Assembly: GCA_024691665.1 (NCBI GenBank)
Contig: JAILNJ010000192.1
Coordinates: 1-24,456 of the forward strand
Source: Gammaproteobacteria bacterium
Lineage (GTDB): Bacteria; Bacillota_I; Bacilli_A; Izemoplasmatales; UBA1188
DNA: 24,456 nt
Direction of reading: 5' to 3'
This document shows, piece after piece, positions 6,776-14,876 of this stretch (the stretch's first letter is position 1; the number at the start of each line of letters is the position of its first letter). Under the pieces are notes generated by a model, which was not told the DNA's origin, did no database searches, and saw only the letters and a program-made list of their open reading frames with translations. The position numbers and the translations under genes were made by a program.

Positions 6776-7717
6776 TTATTTTTTTAGCTTTTCATCTAGA
6801 GCCGCTAAAATAGCGTCTACTGTAGCGTAATCTTTAACGATTATACCTGATGCGTTAGCGTGTCCGCCTCCGCCAAACTTTTCGGCTACATCATTAATAA
6901 CTACACCTTGAGATCTAACTCTACATCTGATTTCATCAGCACTGAATTCATTAATTAAAATCCAAATAGGATGATTTTCAACACCGCTTAATGCGTTAAC
7001 CATATTAGATGCTTCATCATAAGTAACGTTATACTTACTTCTGATTTCTTCATTAAGTTTAACGTATAATACTCCGTTTGGAGTTTGCTTAGTATTCATC
7101 ATAACGTAACCCTTGAAGTTTAATTCTTCTAGAGATACTTTTTCAAGTTCTGTATAGATTCTTTGAGCATCAATACCAAGTTCATACATGATACCAATCT
7201 TCTTCATAGTATCACCAGTTACACCAGCGTATTTAAATCTACCACTATCAGTAACGATACCAGTGAATAAAGCTTCAGCACCTAACTTAGAAATCTTAGC
7301 TTTTTTATTTACGAAATATAAATCAAAGATCATTTCTGCGCATGCGCATTTTTCATCTTGAACAAAATTAATTTTATTTCCAAATGGGTTTCTATTTGGA
7401 TGGTGGTCAATCTTAATTAAATCAAGGCCTGTAGTAAGTCTTTGGTCTACTGCACGAGCTAAATCTGCGCAGTCTACACTAATTACTAATGCATTCTTGA
7501 ATTCTTCATCAGTAGCTTCATCGCTCTTACCAAGGAAACTTAAGTATCCTACATTTTCATGGATACACTTAACGCTCTTTTCTGGATAAGTGGTTTTGAT
7601 AAGTTCTCTAAGTCCAATACCTGAACCTACACAGTCACCATCAGCTCTAATATGAGTTGTGATAATGATGTTTTCGTACTTCTTAATTGTTTTCCAAATC
7701 TCTTGATATATTGTCAT
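6776..7717 (-). CDS. nrnA: DHH/DHHA1 phosphoesterase (NrnA-type oligoribonuclease/pAp phosphatase), copy 2
   Basis: The 313-aa protein has the standard NrnA layout. Motif I is H22-x3-D26-x-D28 (THIRADGDCVGS), Asp82 lies in VDCAD, the DHH signature is 104-106 (IDHHPN), and a DHHA1 domain ends in FGGGGHANASG. From the family, such enzymes use Mn2+ to degrade nano-RNA or cyclic-dinucleotide products (pApA, pGpG) from the 5' end and to dephosphorylate pAp. All metal-binding positions appear intact. It lies one base downstream of a diverged paralogue, so the two are co-transcribed and likely coupled. The symbol reflects family membership; substrate preference cannot be read from sequence. Confidence 0.87.
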   Translation of the reverse strand: MTIYQEIWKTIKKYENIIITTHIRADGDCVGSGIGLRELIKTTYPEKSVKCIHENVGYLSFLGKSDEATDEEFKNALVISVDCADLARAVDQRLTTGLDLIKIDHHPNRNPFGNKINFVQDEKCACAEMIFDLYFVNKKAKISKLGAEALFTGIVTDSGRFKYAGVTGDTMKKIGIMYELGIDAQRIYTELEKVSLEELNFKGYVMMNTKQTPNGVLYVKLNEEIRSKYNVTYDEASNMVNALSGVENHPIWILINEFSADEIRCRVRSQGVVINDVAEKFGGGGHANASGIIVKDYATVDAILAALDEKLKK

Positions 7718-7718
7718 T

Positions 7719-8666
7719 TTAATTTACCTTCTCTTCTAATCTTCTCACAAACTCATCTTTTAAGTCAAGCGTTGCGATAGTAGCACCACACGCAAGTTCG
7801 TGTCCTCCGCCACCAAAACTCTTAGCTACATCAACAACTGAAATCTCTTTACTTCTTATTTCTACGAAAGCTTCACCATCATCTTTCTCTGTGAAATTTA
7901 CCCAAGCTTCGCAGTTTTCAAGAGTTGCAAGCATATTGATTGTGCCACGAGATGCTTGAGCATCAGTAATACCATACTTGTTTCTAATTTCTTTTGGAAT
8001 AACTACTGAAGCCACTTTATTATTTAAAGTAAAGTTCTCAAGAACATATCCTTTAATCTTTTTAAATCCTTCAGATTCATCCTTAACCATAAGCTTATAA
8101 TCAGTAATAATATCAGCTCCAGCATCGAGTAATACTTTAGCCATTAAGAATGTGTTTGATGTGGTTCCTTTATAGAAGAATCTGTTTGAATCACCAACCA
8201 TTCCAATATATAAAGCATCAGCACTTACTTTTGGAATAGTTAAATTAGTTTCATATAAGAACTCAGTTATAAGTTCTGCGGCACTTGAATATGTTGGAGT
8301 AATAATAACGATATCACCAAAATCTGGGTTAGATTCATGGTGATCCATGATGATAATCTTATCTGCGAATCTATAATTTAAATCATTAAGCATTCCAACA
8401 GATGATTGATCTACTAAAATTAATAAAGCTCCATTATAGTCTTCTTCTTTTACATCATCCATAGGTCTATTATAGAAATTATTAGCGTTATCATCACCCA
8501 CAATTAATATTTCTTTATCTTTAAAATTCTCTTTTAAAGCATAATATAATCCAAATTGACTTCCATATGCATCATAGTCAGGACCCTTGTGTCTTATGAT
8601 TATAATTTTCTTATAATCTTTGATTGTTTGTAATATTTCATTAAATACTTTTTTATTGTTTTCCAT
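7719..8666 (-). CDS. DHH/DHHA1 phosphoesterase (NrnA-type), copy 1
   Basis: The 315-aa protein is a clear paralogue of the following gene. Motif I is RHKGPDYDAYGS, with H26, D30 and D32 retained but Tyr in place of the usual Gly between the aspartates. Asp86 lies in LVDQSS, the DHH signature is 108-110 (MDHHES), and the C-terminus has FGGGGHELACGAT. Catalytic residues look intact, so it is probably active, but the sequence around motif II (DQSS instead of DCAD) has drifted, suggesting a different substrate. Tandem DHH genes occur in Mollicutes and relatives. It is the first gene of its operon, with a good promoter (8698-8726) and AAGGAG ribosome site. Confidence 0.87.
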   Translation of the reverse strand: MENNKKVFNEILQTIKDYKKIIIIRHKGPDYDAYGSQFGLYYALKENFKDKEILIVGDDNANNFYNRPMDDVKEEDYNGALLILVDQSSVGMLNDLNYRFADKIIIMDHHESNPDFGDIVIITPTYSSAAELITEFLYETNLTIPKVSADALYIGMVGDSNRFFYKGTTSNTFLMAKVLLDAGADIITDYKLMVKDESEGFKKIKGYVLENFTLNNKVASVVIPKEIRNKYGITDAQASRGTINMLATLENCEAWVNFTEKDDGEAFVEIRSKEISVVDVAKSFGGGGHELACGATIATLDLKDEFVRRLEEKVN

Positions 8667-8697
8667 TTCCTAAACTCCTTTTTGCGTTTAGCAGATT

Positions 8698-8726
8698 AGG
8701 ATATCATAAACAGAATAAAAATGCAA
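8698..8726 (-). promoter_or_regulatory. Promoter of the DHH phosphoesterase operon
   Basis: On the minus strand -35 TTGCAT (8721-8726), a 17-bp spacer ending in TGA, and -10 TATCCT (8698-8703) lie about 30 bp upstream of the ATG and just after the preceding operon's terminator. Confidence 0.7.
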
Positions 8727-8732
8727 ATAAAA

Positions 8733-8757
8733 CAAAATAAAAGCGCCAGATGGCGCT
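8733..8757 (-). terminator. Terminator ending the maf-to-hypothetical operon
   Basis: On the minus strand AGCGCC-ATCT-GGCGCT is a perfect 6-bp GC-rich stem followed by TTTTATTTT. It starts about 13 bases after the stop of the 110-aa gene. Confidence 0.88.
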
Positions 8758-8770
8758 CTAATACTTATAT

Positions 8771-9103
8771 TTATTCTTCTTCAATTCCTTCGTCGCTACT
8801 ATCTTCGATTTCTTCAAAGTACCAACCCATAATTATACGAGACCATCTTCTATTTGCGAACGAGTAGCGAATACCTTTTTTATCGTTAACGATTTTAACA
8901 ACGTATACACTTCCTTCTTCAAGACCTTTAATATCTTTTGGTTCAACAATTAGATATGTGATAACGTTCTTCCAAGAGGACTTCACAAATCGTGCGATCT
9001 TTTCGCATCTGAATTCACCATAGTTTTCTATGTTGATATATATATCTTTTGTATAATTATCATCGACAATTCTATTATATGGATAAGGTAATTCTATTGC
9101 CAT
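8771..9103 (-). CDS. Hypothetical protein, 110 aa, acidic C-terminus
   Basis: I do not recognise this family. The protein is soluble, with no signal peptide or membrane segment. It begins MAIELPYPYNRIV, contains predicted beta-strand segments (YINIENYGEFRCEKIARFV; VITYLIVEPKDIKG; GSVYVVKIV) and a Trp/Arg-rich patch (FANRRWSRIIMGWYFEE), and ends in an acidic tail (DSSDEGIEEE). A good SD (AAGGAGAGCTAACATG) sits at the end of the threonine-aldolase-like gene, whose stop is one base before this ATG, so it is the last gene of that transcript. Regular codon use and the strong SD make it a real gene; function is unknown. Confidence 0.8.
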   Translation of the reverse strand: MAIELPYPYNRIVDDNYTKDIYINIENYGEFRCEKIARFVKSSWKNVITYLIVEPKDIKGLEEGSVYVVKIVNDKKGIRYSFANRRWSRIIMGWYFEEIEDSSDEGIEEE

Positions 9104-9104
9104 G

Positions 9105-10109
9105 TTAGCTCTCCTTAATAATCTTTATAGCTTCTATAACTTCTTCTTTAGAAGTGTTATAAGCTGTCACTAATCTTATTATAGCTGAATCATTTAGTGA
9201 TTCCCATACTTCAAACTCTATATATTTAGATATATTATTAATTTTATTATTATCTAATTTAATAAATACTTGATTAGTTGTGTTTGGATATACTATATAT
9301 TCTTTCAATTCTTCTCTTAAAAGATTTGCCATCTCTATAGAATGAGAGGCAAGAGTTAAATAATAATCATCTCTTAAGAATCTATTAAACATAATAGCTC
9401 CCACAAATCCTTTAGAGAGTAAACCTAGTTTATTCTTTAAGATATATTTGAAGTTAACTTTTAGTTCATCATTAACGATAACGAGCAGTTCTCCATAAGG
9501 AAGACCTAACTTAGTTCCGCCAATATAAAACATGTCACATACACTTGCGATATCTTTTAAAGTATATTTTGAAGAGGCTAAAGCTTGAGGAAGTCTTGCA
9601 CCATCAATAAACACATATAGATTTAATGACTTTGCGACCTTATAGATTTCTTTCAGTTCATCAAGTGTATATACTTCACCTAATTCTGTTGCATTAGAAA
9701 GGTACACAGCCTTAGGCATAACCATATGGTTGTCTGTGAACTTTCTATAAGTTTCTTCAATTCCATTTGGGTCAATCTTTCCACCAATGCTCTTAGTGAA
9801 TATAATCTTATGTCCTGAAGATTCAATTGCGCCAGTCTCATGAACATTAATGTGGGATGTCTCAACCGTGATTACTGCTTCATATGGATTTTTAAGTATT
9901 TGAGAGAGTCCAATTATATTAGTAATAGTTCCACCAGATAAGACATAAGTATCTACTTCTTTTTGAGTTAAATTTCTTACTAAAGCATTTAATTCTTTAG
10001 TCTTGGTGTCTTCTCCATATCCAACGAATTTATCATTACTATATTTAATTAATTCATTTAATATTTCAGTACTACCAATTGTATTATAATCGTTCTTTAA
10101 ATTGACCAT
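9105..10109 (-). CDS. ltaE: Low-specificity L-threonine aldolase-like PLP enzyme
   Basis: The 334-aa protein has a fold-type I aspartate-aminotransferase fold of the threonine-aldolase/beta-eliminating lyase family (usual length about 335-345). Visible signatures are YGEDTKTKELN near the N-terminus, HINVHETGAIESSGHKI (PLP-stacking His region), YLSNATELGEVY, the PLP-binding Asp in VFIDGARLPQAL, and the Schiff-base Lys in FYIGGTKLGLPYG. The reaction is cleavage of L-threonine or L-allo-threonine to glycine and acetaldehyde, a glycine source. It starts only about 24 bases beyond the pgi terminator, with an excellent SD (AAGGAGG) but no room for a promoter, so expression probably depends on read-through from the maf-pgi operon. 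Some family members act on other beta-hydroxy amino acids. Confidence 0.87.
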   Translation of the reverse strand: MVNLKNDYNTIGSTEILNELIKYSNDKFVGYGEDTKTKELNALVRNLTQKEVDTYVLSGGTITNIIGLSQILKNPYEAVITVETSHINVHETGAIESSGHKIIFTKSIGGKIDPNGIEETYRKFTDNHMVMPKAVYLSNATELGEVYTLDELKEIYKVAKSLNLYVFIDGARLPQALASSKYTLKDIASVCDMFYIGGTKLGLPYGELLVIVNDELKVNFKYILKNKLGLLSKGFVGAIMFNRFLRDDYYLTLASHSIEMANLLREELKEYIVYPNTTNQVFIKLDNNKINNISKYIEFEVWESLNDSAIIRLVTAYNTSKEEVIEAIKIIKES

Positions 10110-10133
10110 AGTACCTCCTTTTTTATTAAAAGA

Positions 10134-10155
10134 AAAGCGCGGTACTGCGCCTTTC
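10134..10155 (-). terminator. Internal terminator between pgi and the threonine-aldolase gene
   Basis: On the minus strand AAAGGCGC-AGTACC-GCGCTTTT forms an 8-bp stem (one G-U pair) followed by CTTTT. It is weaker than the other terminators here and no promoter fits between it and the next gene, so it may only partly stop transcription. Confidence 0.65.
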
Positions 10156-10165
10156 TATTTATATT

Positions 10166-11461
10166 TTACTTTTTTGTATAACCAGGTTTTCCAAGCATTT
10201 CAAACATATTCTTTTTATAAGCTTCTACACCTGGTTGATTAAATGGATTAACACCTAAAGTGTATCCTGAAATACCACAAGCGATTTCGAAGAAATAGAA
10301 TAAATAACCAAGGTTATATTCATCTATTTCATCAATAGATAATTTGATTCCTGGAACTCCGCCATCATCATGAGCTTTCATAGTAGCAAGAAGCGCAACA
10401 CTATTAACATCATTAACATTCTTTCCAACTAAGTAGTTAAGTCCATCAAGGTTTTCTTTATCAAATGGAACATCTAAATCAGTCTTAGGATTTCTAATAT
10501 CTAAAACAGTTTCAAATAGGTTTCTTCTTCCTTCTTGAATATATTGACCCATAGAGTGAAGGTCACGAGTGAAGATACATCCTGCAGGGAAGATACCTTT
10601 ATTACCTTTACCTTCTGATTCGCCATAAAGTTGTTTCCACCATTCAATTAAGAATGATAAAGATGGTTCATAAGATTCTAAAATTTCAATATTGAATTCT
10701 TTTCTTAAAAGAGCATTTCTTAGTGCAGCATATTCAAGGGCTTCACTGTTTTCTTCTTTTGCGTCTTCCATAGCATCTTTAGCGCCTTTAATCATCTTAT
10801 CAACATCAAATCCAGCGCAAGCAATAGGAAGTAGTCCTACAGCTGAGAGGACACTATAACGTCCACCCATATCATCAGGTACTACAAACATTTCGAAATC
10901 ATTCTTTACACCGATTTCATGTAGGGCACCTTTAGCTCTATCAGTAGTTAAGAATACATGTTCCTTTAATTCTTCTTTCATGTATTTCTTCTTTAAGAGT
11001 TCAAAGAGTACTCTAAATGCGATAGCTGGTTCAGTAGTTGTACCGCTCTTTGATACAACGTTTAGTGAGAAATCTTTATTCCATAAGTAATCTCTAAGTT
11101 GTGAGAGGTAAGTAGATGAAACACTATTACCTGCGAAGATTACTTCTAAACCCTTTTCTTCAAAATAAGGAGTTAATGCATCAATAGTAGCTTGAGCACC
11201 GAGGTATGAACCACCGATGCCAATAACTACAAGCACATCACTATTCATTGAAATAGTGCTTGCGGCTTTCTTAATTCTAGATAATTCTTCTTTATCATAT
11301 GTAACTGGATAATCTACCCATCCTAAGAAGTCATTACCTTCTCCACTCTTATTGAGTAAAGTCTTAAGACCTTCTTTAGCATCAAGTCTAGCTTGAGCTA
11401 ATTCTTCTTCGCTTAAATACTTATAAGCGAGTGATGCATCTAATTTTAAATTTCCCTTCAT
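10166..11461 (-). CDS. pgi: Glucose-6-phosphate isomerase
   Basis: The 431-aa cytosolic enzyme is of the short bacterial PGI type (about 430-450 aa in Bacillota). It has the SIS-like sugar-phosphate site VIGIGGSYLGAQA, the PGI signature region VSKSGTTTEPAIAFR, the GGRYSVLSAVGLLP stretch, the catalytic Glu in MGQYIQEGRRNLFET, and the C-terminal catalytic Lys in NQPGVEAYKKNMF. It interconverts glucose 6-phosphate and fructose 6-phosphate in glycolysis. It starts two bases after the nfu stop, within the maf-led operon, and is followed by a terminator. All catalytic motifs look intact. Confidence 0.97.
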   Translation of the reverse strand: MKGNLKLDASLAYKYLSEEELAQARLDAKEGLKTLLNKSGEGNDFLGWVDYPVTYDKEELSRIKKAASTISMNSDVLVVIGIGGSYLGAQATIDALTPYFEEKGLEVIFAGNSVSSTYLSQLRDYLWNKDFSLNVVSKSGTTTEPAIAFRVLFELLKKKYMKEELKEHVFLTTDRAKGALHEIGVKNDFEMFVVPDDMGGRYSVLSAVGLLPIACAGFDVDKMIKGAKDAMEDAKEENSEALEYAALRNALLRKEFNIEILESYEPSLSFLIEWWKQLYGESEGKGNKGIFPAGCIFTRDLHSMGQYIQEGRRNLFETVLDIRNPKTDLDVPFDKENLDGLNYLVGKNVNDVNSVALLATMKAHDDGGVPGIKLSIDEIDEYNLGYLFYFFEIACGISGYTLGVNPFNQPGVEAYKKNMFEMLGKPGYTKK

Positions 11462-11462
11462 A

Positions 11463-11756
11463 TTAATTTTCCTCTATTTGTTTATAAGGGTCATCATAGC
11501 CACCCTCTAGACTATCAACATTTACTACTTTAACTACTTCTGGAATTTCTTCTTTTAAAATAGATTCAATTCCATCATAAAGTGTTGTGTCAATGATAGA
11601 ACATCCAACACAAGCACCATAGAATTTGATGTATACTACGCCGTCTTCATATTTTTCAAGTTTGCAATCTCCACCATCTCTTTGGATAAATGGTCTAATC
11701 TTATCTAAAACTTGAATTATTTGCATTTCAATATCGTCATTATAATTACTGCTCAT
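11463..11756 (-). CDS. nfu: NifU C-terminal-domain (Nfu) Fe-S cluster carrier
   Basis: This small protein (about 97 aa from my start) is a single NifU-C domain: IRPFIQRDGGDCKLEKY, then the [4Fe-4S]-binding CxxC in YGACVGCSIID, then IESILKEEIPEVVKVVNV. From the family, it carries assembled clusters to client enzymes. I prefer the ATG at 11754-11756 over one three codons upstream (11765), because AAGG is 1 nt from the upstream ATG but well spaced for this one. The gene overlaps the yutD-like gene by 11 nt (20 nt with the longer start). It is co-transcribed with ispD/ispF; the later MEP enzymes IspG and IspH are Fe-S proteins, which makes the grouping sensible, though that link is inference. Confidence 0.92.
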   Translation of the reverse strand: MSSNYNDDIEMQIIQVLDKIRPFIQRDGGDCKLEKYEDGVVYIKFYGACVGCSIIDTTLYDGIESILKEEIPEVVKVVNVDSLEGGYDDPYKQIEEN

Positions 11757-12027
11757 CTTCTTCATCCTTATAATCCTTATTGAAGTTAGGATTTCTTAAA
11801 ATATAATATTGTTGATCTAAAGCGCAGAACTCATTGATGTAATCAGGAATGAATTTCGCATTCTTTTTATCAAACCCCTTTAATCTTAATATATTGTTTG
11901 AATAATCTCCAACGATATACTCATACTTAGTTAAGTATTCTACGAATTTATCTTCAAATTCATTAATTACGAATACTTTTTTATCGTCTTTAATTATCTC
12001 AAACAAGCCTTTGTTTGTTTCTACCAT
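11746..12027 (-). CDS. YutD-like conserved protein
   Basis: The 93-aa protein shows the YutD-family core: a short N-terminal hairpin, then KYEYIVGDYSNNILRLKGF, matching the family's YDYIVGDWG-x-LRLKGF pattern, and a Cys/Tyr-containing C-terminus (NEFCALDQQYYILRN). YutD is a small cytosolic protein of unknown biochemical function in Bacilli, lying in the same genome region as the Nfu gene yutI in Bacillus subtilis. The ATG at 12027 has a well-spaced GAGG, so the 29-nt overlap with ispF (11999-12027) is probably real. It also overlaps nfu at its 3' end, giving tight translational coupling on both sides. Confidence 0.8.
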   Translation of the reverse strand: MVETNKGLFEIIKDDKKVFVINEFEDKFVEYLTKYEYIVGDYSNNILRLKGFDKKNAKFIPDYINEFCALDQQYYILRNPNFNKDYKDEEDEQ

Positions 12028-12496
12028 AATATACCTCTTCTAGTAGCACTACTGATTGTGTTAAACATCCTTCGCCCTTTCCAATTATTCCGCACTTTTC
12101 CATAGTAGTCGCTTTTACTGATACGCTTGATTTATCAATATCAAGAATAGCCGCAATTACTTCTCTCATCATTGGAATGTATGGAGCGAGTTTAGGTTCT
12201 TCAATAAGAATCATTGAATCAACGTTAACTACTTTATAATTTCTTTCACTCATCATATCCTTAACTTTTATAAGGATCTTTTTAGAATCTAAATCTTTAG
12301 AATCTTCTTCTTTAAAATAAGTACCTAGATCACCTAAAGCTAAAGCTCCTAAGATTGCTTCTGCGATAGAGTGTAAGAGACAATCCGCGTCACTCACACC
12401 ATCTAGGCCTTTATTATATGGAATAGTAACTCCACCTAGGATTAATAATCTACCTTCTTTAAATGGATGAAAATCAATAGAATTACCTATGCGCAT
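11999..12496 (-). CDS. ispF: 2-C-methyl-D-erythritol 2,4-cyclodiphosphate synthase
   Basis: The 165-aa enzyme has the IspF signature: RIGNSIDFHPF with the zinc ligands Asp8 and His10, LILGGVTIPYNKGLDGVSDADCLLHSIAEA with His42 as third ligand, GDLGTYF, and the C-terminal region VSVKATTMEKCGIIGKGEG. It cyclises CDP-methylerythritol 2-phosphate in the MEP isoprenoid pathway as a trimer. It overlaps ispD by 14 nt, has its own SD (AGAGGTGA), and overlaps the yutD-like gene by 29 nt. The order ispD-ispF gives two steps of the same pathway in one transcript. Confidence 0.97.
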   Translation of the reverse strand: MRIGNSIDFHPFKEGRLLILGGVTIPYNKGLDGVSDADCLLHSIAEAILGALALGDLGTYFKEEDSKDLDSKKILIKVKDMMSERNYKVVNVDSMILIEEPKLAPYIPMMREVIAAILDIDKSSVSVKATTMEKCGIIGKGEGCLTQSVVLLEEVYYGRNKQRLV

Positions 12497-13148
12497 ATAA
12501 AATCACCTCTAATAACTTAATATCATATGGTGTAGTAGCTTTAATAGAAATGTTATCTGTCCAGATAAGTTTTACTGAACCGATAAATTTATTAAAAATT
12601 GAAGAGTCATCTGTAAAAGTATCTTTTTGGTTATTTTCTTGGTAAGCCTTAACTAAGAGTTCTCTTTTAAAACATTGAGGAGTAACTACTGAAGCTAAAG
12701 TATGTCTTGAGAAGTATTCGTCAACGAATCCATCTTTAATATGACATGTGGTGTTATAAACTTTAGTAGCTAAAGTAGCTCCGCCTGTTTCTTGAGCAAA
12801 TGATACTAAATTATAAACATCTTCTTTATAGATTAAAGGTCTAGCTGCATCATGAATAATAACGTATTCAGAATCAATTAACTTTAATCCCTCTTGAACA
12901 CTTTCTCCTCTTTCTTTACCACCAAATGTGAATACTACTTTAGGATTATTAACCAAATACTTAAAGTATCTTTGGTCAGCTTTATTAATAACGAGCACAA
13001 TCTTTTCACATAGTGGGTCATCAATAAAGTATTCAAGACTATAAAGAACAAGTTCTTTTCTTCCATTAATCTTATAGAGAACTTTGTTGTAACCAAGTGC
13101 GGCTCTTTGTCCTTCGCCTGCAGCTAATAAAATTGTTTGATAATTCAT
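12483..13148 (-). CDS. ispD: 2-C-methyl-D-erythritol 4-phosphate cytidylyltransferase
   Basis: The 221-aa enzyme starts with the nucleotidyltransferase loop ILLAAGEGQRAALGYNKVLY. It also has ERGESVQEGL, YVIIHDAARPLI, VTPQCFKRELL and DTFTDDSS with the expected spacing for IspD. The first loop has RAALGYNKVL where many homologues have R-M-G-x-x-x-x-K-Q; the Lys that binds CTP is present. It makes CDP-methylerythritol from MEP and CTP. SD GGAG precedes the ATG, three bases after the upstream gene's stop. Confidence is high because ispF follows directly. Confidence 0.95.
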   Translation of the reverse strand: MNYQTILLAAGEGQRAALGYNKVLYKINGRKELVLYSLEYFIDDPLCEKIVLVINKADQRYFKYLVNNPKVVFTFGGKERGESVQEGLKLIDSEYVIIHDAARPLIYKEDVYNLVSFAQETGGATLATKVYNTTCHIKDGFVDEYFSRHTLASVVTPQCFKRELLVKAYQENNQKDTFTDDSSIFNKFIGSVKLIWTDNISIKATTPYDIKLLEVILYAHR

Positions 13149-13151
13149 ATT

Positions 13152-14300
13152 CTACTCTCCAAATATTGAATAATTTTTCTTTTTAGAATCTATTGCATCT
13201 TCTAAGGCTTTTTCAGCAATATCTACAACATCTTTTGAATTGATTTGTCTTACTAAAGAATAATCTAACACACCAAAGTTTACTTTAATAAGATCGTTGA
13301 TTCCTGCGATTTTAATCTTATAGTTATAAAGAAGTGATTTAGAATCAGTTAAAGCTTTCTTGAAGTCTTCAAATGTATCTTTATCATCAATTAAAATTGC
13401 GAATCTAATACCTGAAATTCTAAATACTCTAGTAGCTTCTTCTTGGTATGTTGATTTCATGTATTTGATGTAGTCATTCATCATTAAGCTACCTACTTCT
13501 CTTCCATACTTTCTATTAATTTCTGGAATGTTAGTAAGTTCAAATAGCATCAATCCAAACTTCTTATGATTTGAAACATATTGAGATATTACTGTATATA
13601 GTTTATCTACTTTATACATTGAATCAAGTTCAAAGTATGATGTCTCAGTAAATACCATTGGTTCTAAGACTCTCACAGTTGCGATAGCGGTCTTCTTACC
13701 TGATACATTAATGAAGTTACCTCTTTCTTCAACCCAGAATCTTTGGTCACCCTTTTCAATTCTATATTTGATTTTATATTCATTATATCTTTTAGATAGA
13801 TGTTCAATAGTTTGGATATAGTCTCCTCTATCTTGAATAAAGATAGATAAGACATGTTCTTTAAGGTTAACACTTCTATCACCGCCAAATATCTCTTGAG
13901 CTTTATCTGAAAGGAAAACTTCTTTGAAGTTATCTTCATAGAAGACTACTCCTTCTTCAATTAAAGAGATAGTAGAAATAAATCTTTCTCTTAATACTTC
14001 GTGTTCATCCTTAATTCCTCTATATGCCTTTTCAACTTCTACATAATCGTATTCAGTAATTGTATTAGTAATACGCTTAGGAATCATAGTTAATAAGATA
14101 AATGACATATAAAGTAAGATATATCCATCAAATGCCCACACATAAGGTTTAAGGATATCAATGTAATAGAATAAAAGATAAGTTAAGCCAAGCAAAACAC
14201 CAAGTATTCCTTTGATTAAACTTGGTTTATTCTTATTTACAATTAAATTCACTACAAGGGCTATCAAATAGATAGCTAAAACAATATATTCTACTAGCAT
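13152..14300 (-). CDS. Membrane protein with PAS domain and degenerate GGDEF domain
   Basis: The 382-aa protein has three predicted membrane helices (about 4-22, 30-50 and 57-74). A linker follows, then a PAS-like domain (about 108-212; STISLIEEGVVFYEDNF, then KYRIEKGDQRFWVEERG), then a GGDEF-fold domain (about 230-375). The active-site signature that should read GGDEF is SGIRF (296-300), so it lacks the residues for diguanylate cyclase activity. The flanking fold elements (LFELTNIPEINRKYGREVGSLMMNDY; FRISGIRFAIL) are recognisable. The TM-PAS-degenerate-GGDEF order is that of the front half of GdpP/YybT phosphodiesterases, but no DHH/DHHA1 part follows. It may sense a ligand or bind a nucleotide. 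It overlaps maf by 7 nt and precedes ispD. Confidence 0.82.
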   Translation of the reverse strand: MLVEYIVLAIYLIALVVNLIVNKNKPSLIKGILGVLLGLTYLLFYYIDILKPYVWAFDGYILLYMSFILLTMIPKRITNTITEYDYVEVEKAYRGIKDEHEVLRERFISTISLIEEGVVFYEDNFKEVFLSDKAQEIFGGDRSVNLKEHVLSIFIQDRGDYIQTIEHLSKRYNEYKIKYRIEKGDQRFWVEERGNFINVSGKKTAIATVRVLEPMVFTETSYFELDSMYKVDKLYTVISQYVSNHKKFGLMLFELTNIPEINRKYGREVGSLMMNDYIKYMKSTYQEEATRVFRISGIRFAILIDDKDTFEDFKKALTDSKSLLYNYKIKIAGINDLIKVNFGVLDYSLVRQINSKDVVDIAEKALEDAIDSKKKNYSIFGE

Positions 14301-14860
14301 TTCTTCTTTAAATAATCAGTAACCTTTTTATATACCATGGCTTTTGGAAGACCTATTACACTAAAGAAGTCTCCATCAACTCTATCAATATATCGTCCAA
14401 TAAATCCTTGAACAGCATATCCTCCAGCTTTATCGTATGGTTCTTCTGTCTTAGCGTAAGCTTCAATATCGCTTAGTTCTATATGATCAATATGAACAAA
14501 ACATTCACTAAAGAATAAATCTTCATAATCTTTAGCTTTAATATAAGCACCAGTAATAACTAAGTGTTTCTTATTCTCTAAACTTTGAAGCATTCTTACA
14601 CAATCTTCATAGTTTTGAGGTTTGCCTAATACTTCATCGCCTAAAAATACTAATGTATCAAAACTTAGTACTAAATCATCAGGATAATCTTTAAATACAC
14701 TATCCCCTTTCTTCTTCGCAAGAGCCATGACTAAGTCTTCATTAGAACTATATGAATCAACGAATTCATCACAGTTTGAAGGTACTACTTTAAAGTCAAA
14801 ACCTAACTCTTTCATTATTTCAATTCTTCTTGGGGATTTAGATGCGAGTATTAAATTCAT
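14294..14860 (-). CDS. maf: Maf-like nucleoside triphosphate pyrophosphatase
   Basis: The 188-aa cytosolic protein has the Maf N-terminal loop LILASKSPRRIEIMKELGF, the metal-binding region VLSFDTLVFLGDEVLGKP, KKHLVITGAYI, and the C-terminal EPYDKAGGYAVQGFIGRYID. From the family, Maf enzymes hydrolyse non-canonical or modified NTPs (dTTP/UTP or m7GTP classes) to monophosphates. It leads the operon, with an SD GGTGA and a TATAAT -10 just upstream. The pairing with the PAS/GGDEF-like gene by a 7-nt overlap suggests coupled translation. Confidence 0.94.
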   Translation of the reverse strand: MNLILASKSPRRIEIMKELGFDFKVVPSNCDEFVDSYSSNEDLVMALAKKKGDSVFKDYPDDLVLSFDTLVFLGDEVLGKPQNYEDCVRMLQSLENKKHLVITGAYIKAKDYEDLFFSECFVHIDHIELSDIEAYAKTEEPYDKAGGYAVQGFIGRYIDRVDGDFFSVIGLPKAMVYKKVTDYLKKKC

Positions 14861-14876
14861 ATTTTCACCATTAATT

